Origin: Turnera subulata
Taxonomy: Eukaryota > Streptophyta > Magnoliopsida > Malpighiales > Passifloraceae
Assembly: GCA_028386065.3 (NCBI GenBank)
Contig: JAKUCV010007264.1
Location: 156,918 to 220,917 of the forward strand
Length of the DNA stretch: 64,000 nucleotides
Reading direction: 5' to 3'
Under the pieces are notes generated by a model. It was not told where the DNA came from. It was given only the letters and a program-made list of their open reading frames with translations, and made no database searches. This document shows, piece by piece, positions 25,426-36,500 of this stretch. The translations under genes and the position numbers were made by a program. Within the stretch, counting starts at the first letter, position 1. Each line of letters opens with the position of its first letter.

Positions 25426-25532
25426 GAAGGAGCGGTGATGTGTAAATCATCAAAAGCATCAAAAGCAAACAAAACCTTCAGAAAAACAAAAACACAACGC
25501 TCCAAAAACAAAATCCCACACGTCCAAAAACG

Positions 25533-25877
25533 ATGCCTGCTCCCTCCTCAGTGTTCTTCGTCGAAGGTGCCAACCTAGGCAGAAGAAACCGACTGGCCTA
25601 TAGCATGGTCAACGAACGTGCTGAAGAGCTGCCGAACGAGCTCGGCAGAATGCCACGCCTGGTCTTTGTCGACGAACTCTACTCGTCGTGGTTCTTCGTC
25701 ACTCCAATGGAAGAGGTGTTCCTCCTAGAGGACCATGGGACACTGAGGACTTCCTACTACGGCTCAGCAAACTCCGTGATGTTCTTCATCTCGGATAGGC
25801 TTCAAGAGTTCAACTTGGAGTCCACTTGCCAGACTGTGGAGCAAGGTGCTTACTACCAGCTCTCAATGACAGCCTAG
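25533..25877 (+). CDS. Antisense ORF 2 of the LTR element, unknown protein
   Basis: 114 residues, family not recognised. The sequence looks like a folded globular protein (for example RMPRLVFVDELYSSWFFVTP and GSANSVMFFISDRLQEFNL) rather than a chance frame: it is GC-richer than its surroundings and has ordinary amino-acid composition. The first ATG after the TATA-like box and A/C-rich leader is used. It ends at 25877, 12 bases before the ATG of ORF 3 in a different frame. Possible explanations are a two-cistron transcript, a decayed fusion or an intron I cannot see. Strand opposite to the retrotransposon. Confidence 0.5.
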   Translation: MPAPSSVFFVEGANLGRRNRLAYSMVNERAEELPNELGRMPRLVFVDELYSSWFFVTPMEEVFLLEDHGTLRTSYYGSANSVMFFISDRLQEFNLESTCQTVEQGAYYQLSMTA

Positions 25878-25889
25878 AGCAAACCCAGA

Positions 25890-26216
25890 ATGACTCGGCT
25901 ACCTCCAACCTGGCCAAAGGTACGGCTACTGGTGTGGAACTGCAGAGGAGTTGCAAGGCGTGCACAGGAATTCTCACGCACCCTGAGGGACTTGAAGAAC
26001 CAGTATAAGCCGAACATGGTTCTTCTAACGGAGACACAGTGGCAACCACGGGACGATCACGGTCTGATCCCGCTCCGATTCCCTCAAGCTAACCGGTTTG
26101 AGATTCCTGGCCAGCGCGACAGAGGCGGCATGTGGTTCTCGTGGAGCGACAGAGTCACGGTCAACGTCAACAGCGATCCAAACAGCTTCCGTGTCAACGT
26201 TGTTCCGAATCGTTAA
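25890..26216 (+). CDS. Antisense ORF 3, truncated LINE-type endonuclease (EEP) domain
   Basis: 108 residues matching the N-terminal part of the endonuclease/exonuclease/phosphatase fold used by plant LINEs. LLVWNCRG (Asn at residue 17) is the first EEP motif, LLTETQ (Glu48) carries the metal-binding Glu, and GGMWFSW is the usual next strand. The downstream catalytic parts (GDFN-like and SDH motifs) are absent, so it should not cut DNA in the normal way. It ends at a stop, followed by AT-rich sequence that could be a 3' UTR. It probably derives from LINE sequence captured by the LTR element. The clean reading frame suggests either recent capture or retained use. Confidence 0.6.
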   Translation: MTRLPPTWPKVRLLVWNCRGVARRAQEFSRTLRDLKNQYKPNMVLLTETQWQPRDDHGLIPLRFPQANRFEIPGQRDRGGMWFSWSDRVTVNVNSDPNSFRVNVVPNR

Positions 26217-26566
26217 ATGTATTTTTTTTAAATATCAAAAATCGATGTATTATTTCCCTTTTTATAAAATATCAATGTAATATTTCTGTTTGCAATCAAT
26301 ATATTAATATTTCCCTTTTTATAAAATATAAAATATCCATGTAATATTTCTGTTGTACCTCCAGTATTATCAATTTCAATAAGATTTGTATTTTCGCATA
26401 TTTATGGCATCATTTACCTCTTATGTGTATGTTCCGCGACAGCTGGCGTCCCTTGACTGGATCCATAATGCACTAACTAAAATGATGTAAAATAATAAAC
26501 AACTGGAGCGAACTATGCAAACAAGGACACAAACACACAAGACTGTCCCAACAAGACCTAACGCCC

Positions 26567-26578
26567 GCTCCGCTACCA
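26567..26578 (-). other. Primer-binding site of the LTR element
   Basis: Minus strand TGGTAGCGGAGC lies three bases inside the 5' LTR. It resembles the initiator-Met tRNA site TGGTATCAGAGC with two differences. The same 12-mer is used by the TR-GAG (56107-56118) and the copia element (62025-62036). Confidence 0.75.
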
Positions 26579-26581
26579 AAA

Positions 26582-28606
26582 TGAAACGCCCCGACCCGAA
26601 TTTACCGTACACAGTAAACACGAGCCGGAACTGTGACGACTTGGCCAATTAAGGGCCAGCATACAGTGTATACAACAATAGCTCGGGCCCAACGGCCCAA
26701 CAATAAAATATCATAACTGGCCCAATGGCCCAACAATAACAAAAGCAATGCACAATCATCAAAACATGATAACCGAGTAATATAGGCACATATTGAAGGA
26801 AATCCATCCTCACCTTGGCCGATTACTCAACTTCGGAGACAATGACCGGTCCGACGCCGGCTCCTCGGGAAACTGCCCGATATCCAAACCTATACCACAA
26901 AACCATACATACACACACATAAATGCACATAATCGGTATACTATGATGCCTCTACTGCGAAATATATACCCATCCCGGTTCCTATCCTTTATTACTATCA
27001 TTTTTACCGAAAATATTTACCCGTACGTATTTCCGATTATAATTTCGGTACTATACGTTAATTAAAACTCTTTTCAAAATAATTTCATAAAATAACTATA
27101 ATTTTCCAAAATATTAATCTCCATAATTTTTCCAGAAAAATAGTAACCTATTTATAATTTCTCAGAAAATATTTACATAGTATTTATCTTTTCTAAATAT
27201 ATATACAGTTTAATTTCCAACACAAAACATAATTACTTTTAATTTACAAAATACGTATTTATATATATACACCAAAATTATAATTTTCCAGACTAAATAA
27301 TATAAATATTAAATTTATAGAAATTATTTTCAAGGTATATATATATTTTTTCTAATCTAACCATAATATTAATTTACAAACAAACATAATTATCTTAATT
27401 AAAGAATCAAAGTATATGTATATATTTTTTTCTAAATCTCAACCCAGAATATTTCATGTAATTTCCAAAATAATATTTTCTATTTTTTTCCAGAAATTAA
27501 TTAACAGGAATAATTATATAAACAGATTTATATGTATATATAGATATATATTATTAAATAAATAAAAATAATAAAAAAGGAAGATCCGGATTGCAACCCA
27601 GGAAGGGCGCGACCCGGACGCGGAAATGGGCGAAACCCGACCTCACCTCGGGTTGCAGCGTCGCGACGGCGGGAGAAGGCAGGCGAGCTCGAGGAAGACC
27701 CTTGCGCGAGGTCGGCACACTGAGGCGAGCTCGAGGGCGGTGGAAAGTCGGCGGAAGGCTGACGGCAGATGGCGGAAGGCGTTGGGAAGGTAGACCCGCG
27801 GGTTGCACGACGGGTCAACGCCCCTACGGCGCGCGTCAGGCGGCGGGAACGGGAGGAGGCGACGGCTACAGGACGGCGACAGGGCGGCGAACTCCGTGGC
27901 GGCGGTGGTGTGGCGAGAAGACGGCCGGAGCTCCACCTTGTGAACAGTACAAGGAGGCTGGCGTGAACAGTTGTTGTCCGGTTTCTTTTTTTTCCATTTT
28001 CCCCTTCTTTTTTTCTCTTCTTTTTTTTTCAGATTTTCGTTTCTTTTCTTTTTCTTGATTTTCTTTCTATTTCTTGATTTTTCTGATTTTCTGAAATTCT
28101 TTTTTTTTCTCTTTTTTTTTCTTTTCATTTCTTCCTCTCTGTTTTTTCTTTTTTTTCTGATTTATTTTCTTTTTCTTTCCTTTTTCTTTTTCTCTTTTCT
28201 TCTTTTTCTCTTTTTTTTTCTCTCTTTCTCTTTTTTTTTTCCCCTCTTCCTCTCCTTCTGCTCTCTTCTCTTTTTATAAACCGGTTGTGCACTGTAAAAC
28301 CTGTGATTAAACTATTAATCATGTGAGATCAATAATACAAGCGGGTCCGATCCGGACCAGAAAATAACTGATACCTCCTTAGTTATTTTCCGGTGTGATT
28401 TTTCGAGAAATTCCGAAACCCGAAAAATACCAACTTAGTTTCGAAAAATACACGGGAAAATCACGAGCGCGGGAAAACACTCGGTTTCAAAAGACGACTC
28501 CCGATTTACCTTGAATTAATTACCCAAGATTAATTCAGCAGTAAATCACGGTAAATAGACTTTTACAGTCCGGTAAAAATCCAAAATTTTTACCCGGACT
28601 GTTACA
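26582..28606 (-). repeat. 5' LTR of the 21370-28606 element (2025 bp)
   Basis: Aligns almost base for base with the left LTR but lacks about 730 bp that includes the hairpin array; the deletion junction lies near 26,740. It has intact outer (TGTAAC) and inner (GTTTCA) ends on the minus strand and a TATA box at 28271-28280. Several small length differences occur in the T-rich tract. Confidence 0.88.
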
Positions 28607-28611
28607 TAAAT

Positions 28612-29287
28612 ACCCTTTTGCCCCCTGTGTTATCCAAAAATAGTCAAATTGGGTATCAAGTTACAAAATTAGTTGCACGTGGATATTTTTTTAATAAAAA
28701 AATTAATAACAAAAATCCAAACTAAATAATTGTTCCTGATTAATTTAATACCCAAATAAAAAATTAATTTAACTAAAAATATTATTTATTTCCTATTTTT
28801 TTGTTAAATATGAAAAAATAAAAAATTTCATATCTGGTCATTAATCTTGTCTTGTGTAGATTCAGAGAGTATTCTTTTAGCCCTTTTTGTTATGCTCGTT
28901 TGGTCGCATTGCCAACGCCGTCATACGAGTCATAGATGTGGACCAGTTGCCGCCTCCACCACCGGTAGTGATTTTTTTCCCTCACAGGACTTGCTCACTA
29001 CAAGCCATACTTTGATGGCAAATATTCAAAAGCACAGAGCTCGCTTGCGGTTGCTCCTCCACCTCTCCGCCCATCCGTTTACTCCATTCACGGTTAATTA
29101 ATTCTCCTTATTTACCGTCCAACAATGGGTCCCCTTCAGCTTTCGTTCTCTCTTAATTTCACTCCCTGACGCCGGCCTGATGGAGGCTTTTTTTTCTTCT
29201 TTATATTTCTTCTTTGGTGGGTTGATTGTTACGCTTGTCTAATTTGAGAATTGTTTTGAAAATGTGGTTTGCTTTGCTTTTTTTTAG
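28612..29287. other. Intergenic between the LTR element and a pseudogene fragment
   Basis: AT-rich to about 28,840, then a more balanced stretch (28,850-29,100) with short open frames that I cannot assign. No RNA gene or terminal repeats seen. Confidence 0.4.
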
Positions 29288-29512
29288 GAGAGTGAGACCA
29301 TCGGGAAGGACCGAAGTCGACGTCGAATACCGACAGCACCTTGAAGAGCACGGTGGCCCCTTTTTCATGGGCGAAGACGATCGAGGTCCTGAACGGCCGA
29401 TCGGTGTGTCGGATGATCGGCTTACGTGCCCAGCATCATGAAGTGCATCACGTTCTCGGAGTCATCCTGGATCCTGTTCGCCAGCACCTCCAGCCCGGGT
29501 GGAGTTATTAGT
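29288..29512 (-). pseudogene. Arogenate/prephenate dehydratase fragment (ACT-domain region)
   Basis: On the minus strand two frames give the end of the catalytic domain and the start of the ACT regulatory domain of plant arogenate dehydratase, the enzyme that makes phenylalanine from arogenate in plastids. The first reads GLEVLANRIQDDSENV. After a one-base frameshift the second reads [19 protein letters not shown], then LFKVLS. The ends are abrupt, there is a stop at the frameshift, and nothing else of the gene is nearby. The fragment is GC-rich, unlike its surroundings. It probably arrived as a captured or fragmentary copy. Not functional. Confidence 0.85.
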
Positions 29513-29526
29513 TCTGGATGAGAAGT

Positions 29527-29761
29527 TATAGGGTCCTTACTATTTCAAAAGTATCGCTTGGGGGTCTGTACTATTTTTTGTCCCTTTTACGGGTCTATAC
29601 TCTTATTTATCGTCCCTTTTATGGGTCTCGGGCAGTCCACGTCATCAGCGGGGCTGCCCAAGACCCCAAAAAGGAACGAAAAATAAGAGTACAGACCCGT
29701 AAAAGGGACAAAAAATAGTACAAACCCCAAACGATACTTTTGAAATAGTACGGACCCTATA
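29527..29761. mobile_element. Hairpin (fold-back) MITE, 235 bp
   Basis: Almost the whole length is one inverted repeat: tatagggtccttactatttc at the left and its near-complement gaaatagtacggaccctata at the right. The arms are about 105 bp and the centre is a short cacgtcatcagcgg. No ORF. The superfamily is unclear because the target duplication is not obvious. Confidence 0.8.
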
Positions 29762-30043
29762 TATGTGATTTACCTGTTCTAAGTTTGTTGCTAGATACAC
29801 TGATAGCTTGATAACAATTAACAATAGCTAAAGCTTAAACTTTAATTTGGGAGCTCAAAGAAAGCGGGATGAAGAATGAGGTGGAAAGTAATTAGAAAAA
29901 AAAGAATGGTTGAGATGAGATTTTTTTTCCTAACTGATCGTGTTTTTTTTGGACAAATTCGTTTTAATTTTTTTGTATTAAAGTACTTGTTCACATCAAC
30001 CAAGCAACCAAATAGAATCAGGGCCTATTTGGAAACCTATTTC
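29762..30043. other. Short intergenic spacer before the solo-LTR nest
   Basis: AT-rich, no features seen. Its last five bases ATTTC (30039-30043) are the left target duplication of the outer solo LTR. Confidence 0.5.
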
Positions 30044-33000
30044 TGAGACGCCCCGACCCGTATTTACCAGTCTCAGTAAACACGTGCCGAAACAGTACAA
30101 CAGTAAATACAACACGATACACGGCCCAATGGCCCAAAGATAATATCAATGAATATATAAAAGAAACCGGCCCAACGGCCCAATGTCACATCATAAACAT
30201 CAGAAATCTAGCCCTTCGGCCCAACATCAAAACACGTCGCCCGACCTTGGGGACATCAACAACAGCACAACGCAAGCAATTTTAATCTCATAAGCAACAT
30301 ATGCAAAACCCCAAATGCAATCTAATGGATCCGAGTCCTGTCCGAGGGATAACGTCGCAGCCTGTCTGGAATGCATCATACCTGAACCACAAATAACCCA
30401 ACCTACAGGAAGAAAGTCCGCAGGTGAGGGGTGAGTCCGAAGTGCTCACCGGTACATTTAACTACAATCATGGATAAACAGTCAATGTGCAACACTATAA
30501 AATACTCAAGGTCGAAAACAGGCATAACAGCCAAAATATTCCAATCCAAAAGACTCGACCCAAAACTGGTCCAAGACCAAAAAGACTTGAACAAAAATCC
30601 AATTTCCAATTTTATCTTTCCGGGCCCCATCACGGATAAGCTAGGGTCGTACCAGGTTATCAACCTGTTCCTGGTGCCAGATCAAAAGAACCCGGGATCA
30701 ACATCCCAATAACTAATCTCAGGGATCAACATCCCAATAACAATCTCAGGGATCAACATCCCAATCAAACCATCATCAACATGCCCATCACAAGTAACCC
30801 AAATCATGGCCACCACAAAACAGTGTCTAACCATCCGGTCGTACCTCTACTTACCCCGGATCAACATCCCTAACCCAAACACCGGGATAGACATCCAAAT
30901 CCAAAACAAAGGATCGACAACCTTATCACATTTTATTATTTAATCCATTATTCTTTATACCAAAAAGACACAGGGATAAACATCCCAAAACTCAATGCAC
31001 GGGGATAAAAATCCCAAAATCAAATCATGGGGATAAACATCCCAAAATCAATCAAGGCACTGGGATAAACATCCCGAATCAAACCACAACAAATGCAACA
31101 CTCAACAGTGCAACAATCATCAAACACAACAACCGAGTAATATAGGCACATATCAAAGGAAATCCATCCTCACCTTAGCCGATTACTCAACTCTGAAAAC
31201 ATCAACCGATCCAAAGCTGATTCCTCAGGAAACTGCCCGATATCAAAACCTATACAACAAAACAACATACTCACATAAATGCACATAATTTGTATGCTAT
31301 GATGCCATAAACTGTAAATCAAGCTCATCGATAAAACATCTCGATTATATATATATTATCATTAAATTATCTTTTTATCATAATTAAACCTTTTTCCGAA
31401 AATATTTCATATGTATATAAGGTTACAAAAATATATTTCCAAAGCTATTAAATCAAAATATTTCATAAAATAATATACTTTTTCCAAAATAATAAACAAC
31501 ATAATTTTTCTGGAAATTATATCGTATATATGTATTTTTCCCAAAATTTTTTCCATAAAATATATTACTTGCCAAAATATAATTACCAAATATTATTATC
31601 TTTAAAAAACCATATTTCCAGAAAAATTAATCATACAAAATTATTTTCTGAAAATAAATACGAATTTATAAATATACATATATATATTTTCCAAAGGTAA
31701 AATACTTTTCCAAACAATTATATATCAAAATAATTATACACTTTTAAAACTATTACTTTTGTATACCATAAATGCATATTTTTCAAAAGGTAATCAGTTA
31801 CCATAATTTTCCAGTGCAACCACCCACTGCAAACACAACAACACACATACCAGTCCTCTCCTGCAATTAAGACCAGAGAAAGAAAAAGGCAAAAAAAAAA
31901 GAAAACAAAACAAACACCCTCGCCGGCCGTCAGCACTAACGCCACCACCAAACCACCACCCGCGCCCGCCCAGCCACCACACACCCTCCTCTCCTCTCCT
32001 TTTCCCCTCGCTCGCCACCCGCCGCCGACCAGGGTCTCTTCCTCGCCCGCCTGCGCATCGTCTCCTGCAGCCGACGCGACGACCGAGCAGGCCGCCTTCT
32101 TCCTCCTCCTTCGCGACCACCGCCGACCGTCACCTTCCCCTCGTTTCGCGCTGCCTATGCTCGTAGTCACCCGCCCGTCGCCTTGTGTTGCTGTGCCGCC
32201 CCGTCTGCACCGCCGCTGCCAAGCCGTCGCCACATCCTGCCGCCTCCGCCGTGCACAAAAGGGCCGGATCTCTTCTCCTCAGCCGCCCTTCCTCAGTTCT
32301 TCCTCTTCCCTTTCTTCCCCGCAGCAGCCGCCCCCGTTCCTCCTTACGCGACGCCGCATCCGTACCGACCACGCCGCCCGTCGTCCGGCACAAGGTGAGC
32401 GACCCATATGTAATGGTTTGACCCGTTTGCAAAATGGGACGACCCGGATCCGCGTGGGTCTGACCGTGGGCTGGGTCGGGCCTGGTTTAGTGGTCCTGGA
32501 CCTTGACACCTGAGCTTGGACCTGGGTTTCTTTAAGTGGGCTGCTGATTTTGTTGGGTTGGACGGGTTGGACCTGGGCTGGGCATGGGCTCACTGTTCAT
32601 GGCCCACTCCAGAAATATGAAAAAATAAATATAAATATAAACAAGTAATTATAATTATTCTGGTACTTAATTTTGAAAAAAAATATATATACACTTTGGG
32701 AAAATTATGGTCAGTTTAATTCTGGTATTTTGAGAAAAATATAAATATATATACTTTGATAAATAAATTAAGTTATGTTTTGGAAAAACTAATATTATTT
32801 TGAAAAATATATATACCATGGAAATAATTTTTGAAAATTTTAAATATATATTATTTCCCCTGGAAAATTATGGTAACTGGTTACCTTTTTGGAAAATATA
32901 TATTTATGGTATACAAAAGTAATAGTTTTTAAAATATATAATTACTTTGACATATAATTGCTTGGAAAAGTATTTTACCTTTGGAAAATATATATAGGTA

Positions 33001-33553
33001 TATTTATTAATTCGTATTTATTTTCAGGAGATAATTTTGTATGATTAATTTTTCTGGAAATATAGTTTTCTAAAGATGATAATATTTGGTAATTATATTA
33101 AGGTAAATAGTTTTATAAAAATATTTTGGAAAATATACATATACATATGTTATCTTTTTCAGAAAATTATGGTGATTATATTTTGGGAAAAGTATAATTA
33201 ATTTAAGAAAATATTTTGAAAAGAGTTTTAATTAAAGTATGGTACCAAAATTATATTCGGATATACGTACGGTATAATATTTTCGGTAAAAGATGATAAT
33301 AAAGGATATGAACCGGGATGGGTTTATTTTGCAGTATTGGCATCATGGCATACTCTTATGTGCATCATATGTGAGTATATATTGTTTTGTTGTATAGGTT
33401 ATGATATCGGGCAGTTTTCCCGAGGAGCCGGCTTTGGACCGGACATTGTCTTCAGAGTTGAGTAATCGGCTAAGGTGAGGATGAATTTCCTTCAATATGT
33501 GCCTGTATTACTCGGTTGTTGTGTATGATGGTTGTTGCACTGTTGATTGTTGA

Positions 33554-36500
33554 TGAAACACCCCGACCCAAATTTACTCAACAAACAGTAATTACCAAAT
33601 AACAATGCCGACACGTGGCACAGACAGTAAATACAACAGGAAAATCCGGCCCAAAGGCCCAAAGATAATATCATGTCACCCGACCCCGGGTACAACAGTA
33701 TTATAAGCACAACGGAAGCAATTTTAATAATACAGCAATAGTATGAATCGACTCGATGCAACTATGGATCCAGATCTGTCAGAGGAGATGCCACAGCCTG
33801 CCATGATGCATACCTGCACAGAGAACAACGTAGCCTGCCGATGGGGCAGGTGAGGGGTGAGATTTCCATAATCCCACCGACACATAACCCATGATGAACA
33901 ACATAGCATTTACTTATCAGTCAAGAACACATCAGAACGGTATACAAGTAGTGAACGGAACACTGATCAAATACAGCCACAAAGAACAATGCAGACTATG
34001 CAAATGTCCACCCCATCGACTATGCAATGCTCTGACCATCTAATACTGACTGTACCATACACTAGTGCCCGACCAGGACACTTCAACTCGACTATGTAAT
34101 GGGTATCCGACCCGGTCTCAACAGACTATATAATACATACTCTAGTCCTGACAGACTATACTCAACAGAGGCTCCTCATCGCATGGTAACATACCAATAC
34201 TGTGCTTGCTGATCATCTAACCCGGTACCAAAACAAACTCAAATCACGTGAGCCTCGCTCACCGGGTAGCCGGCAACCTGCACGGACCATACCCAACCAA
34301 TATCACAAACCGGTCCCCGGGTAGAATCACAACACAACACGGTAACAGCAGTCACCACAGCAACTCGTAACCACTACAACAACAATTCTCATTAATCCCG
34401 ATCTCTGGGTATCGACATACCCTTAGAAATAATAATTACCCAACCGTCGACCACAGCCGACAACCAACATATCTCGATATCCGCTTGAAAACGACAAGTG
34501 GTACTCATCTGACAATTAACAAAGAAACCGACAACTAACATAGGACAACTGGCAACCGATGCCAACAACAATAGACTACTCACGACCAACGACAACAACA
34601 TAAATCCGCAAGCCGACCACCGATGCCGACCACGGTCAACCGACTATACTGACAATCTCCCAAGGTATGATCATGAGACAACATGCATATGAACATAACA
34701 CATCACAGCCCAACAAGCAAAAACACATCTTAGACAAGACTGAGCCAAGGCCAAAAGAATATCTTTTATTATTACCAATTTTATCTTCTGGGCCCCGTCA
34801 CTGGACAAGATAGAGGTCAGACCTGGATATCAACATATTTCGGGTGCCAGACCAAATCCAAGAGAGCCCAGGGATCGACATCCCAAAAATACGAACCCAG
34901 GGATAGACATCCCAAAAGAGAACCCAGGGATAGACATCCCAAATATATCAACGGGATAGACATCCCAAGCATAGACATGCTTACCACAAGAACCCAGGTC
35001 AAGGCCACCACGAAACAGTCTTTACCCATCGAGTCAGACCACTACTTTCCAAGTGACATTAAAGTCGTCAACACATTTTCCAATTATCCAATTTCTATTT
35101 CCAATATCCGTTATCAATTTCCCATGGTCAATAGTCCAACAACAATCACATCAGCAATAAGCACGGCAGTCTAATATCCAACAGTGGATATCTCAGCAGT
35201 TCAATCAAACAACAAAGCACACAAGGTATTGCGGCACATATCAAAGGAAATCCACTCAATAAATATCAGCAAATATCACAAAGTCATCAACAACAATAAA
35301 CATAAGATGCAATGGAACCTATGTAGTTCCAAGACCAACCATCCCGGCTATCACGGGTGGAATGACGTATATGCAACCTCACCTGATAGTGATACTCCTC
35401 GGAAGCCAATATCCGGTTAAGCCTTGATATCCCTATAATATAGCAACAACAATCACTTATAATGCACAAACAAGATGATCATGCATGATGCCGGTTAACA
35501 GTTATTAGACGGCTTATTGTTTTTTTTTTATTATTTCCATAATTATTTCCGACATAGTAATTAAATGAATAAATACGTCAAAATATTATATGTATAATAT
35601 CATTTTCAAATCCGTAAATTAAATTATTAATTACTTATTTACATGTATATATATGCTTAAGTAATTATTGTAAAATATATATACCTTGTAATCACATACG
35701 ATCGTACATATGTACATATTTATATTTATTTATAAAGACAAAATCTGTAAATAACTAAAATACAAATTATCATCATTTTAGTTTATAATTGCAAAACTAT
35801 ATTTATTGATATCTAATCCTTTATAATGTAAATTCAATTTAGATATAAATAAAAAAAATTAAGAATTGACTCGGTAGGCCTTCACGAACGTTTAGCCCAA
35901 CGGAGGATGAAACTAATATTAACATAATTCGAAAATTAAATAAGTAAAAGACATAATTAAAGTAAATAAATAACATAATTAAAATAAATAAACAACATGG
36001 TCCTTTTATTTATATTTAGCCCAATAAAAATAGATGAAACGGAAAATTAAATTCAATGGGCCTTTACAAGCCCAGGAAACGTAAATAAAATTTAAACCGG
36101 CAATTAAAATGCTATGGGCCTTTTTTTTATAGCCCAATTGAAAAAAAATTAAATAAAACATAAAATAAATAAACAAAAGCATAAAATAATGACATAAATT
36201 AAGTAAATGCATAATTTAATAAATAAAGTATAGATAAAAATTTTGCATAAATTAAAATCATTGGTTATTATTAATTAACTTAGTTAATCGTTAATTAATT
36301 GTCGTTTTAGTGTCCGAGTCGGTTTTATGTTGTTCGGGTTCGTTAAGGATGCATGTGGATGGTCTAAGGCTCGGGTTTTTACCCAAAGTCCGTTTCCGAG
36401 CTTGCTGGAAAATTCCCGGGACGCCGGAGGCTCGCCGGATTCCGGCGGGTACTGTTCGCGGTAGCCCCCAAAATGTTCAACACACGGTTTACTGTTCACG

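Larger units (their letters stand above)
21370..28606 (-). mobile_element. Non-autonomous LTR retrotransposon with antisense ORFs (7.2 kb)
   Basis: Both LTRs (21370-24128 and 26582-28606) are flanked by the 5-bp duplication TAAAT (21365-21369 and 28607-28611). A primer-binding site next to the right LTR and a purine tract next to the left LTR put the element on the minus strand. The minus-strand sequence before the 3' LTR (CGGGGACGAAATTC, then AAGGTGGGTAG) resembles the 3' end of plant Ty3-gypsy elements. The 2.45-kb interior has no gag, protease, RT or integrase. It carries three ORFs on the opposite (plus) strand. Mobilisation would have to come from an autonomous relative. The left outer terminus is slightly decayed (taaagcgcccc against tgaaacgcccc). 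Confidence 0.88.

Noticed and set aside
24693..26216. Endogenous plant DNA virus (geminivirus or pararetrovirus) as the source of the antisense ORFs
   Set aside because: No Rep or coat motifs, no TAATATTAC nonanucleotide and no RT. Only ORF 3 is recognisable and it is LINE-like.
31718..32233. 171-codon minus-strand frame over the GC-rich LTR segment
   Set aside because: GC-rich sequence lacks stops by chance. No recognisable domain, and the overlapping plus-strand frames are equally open.
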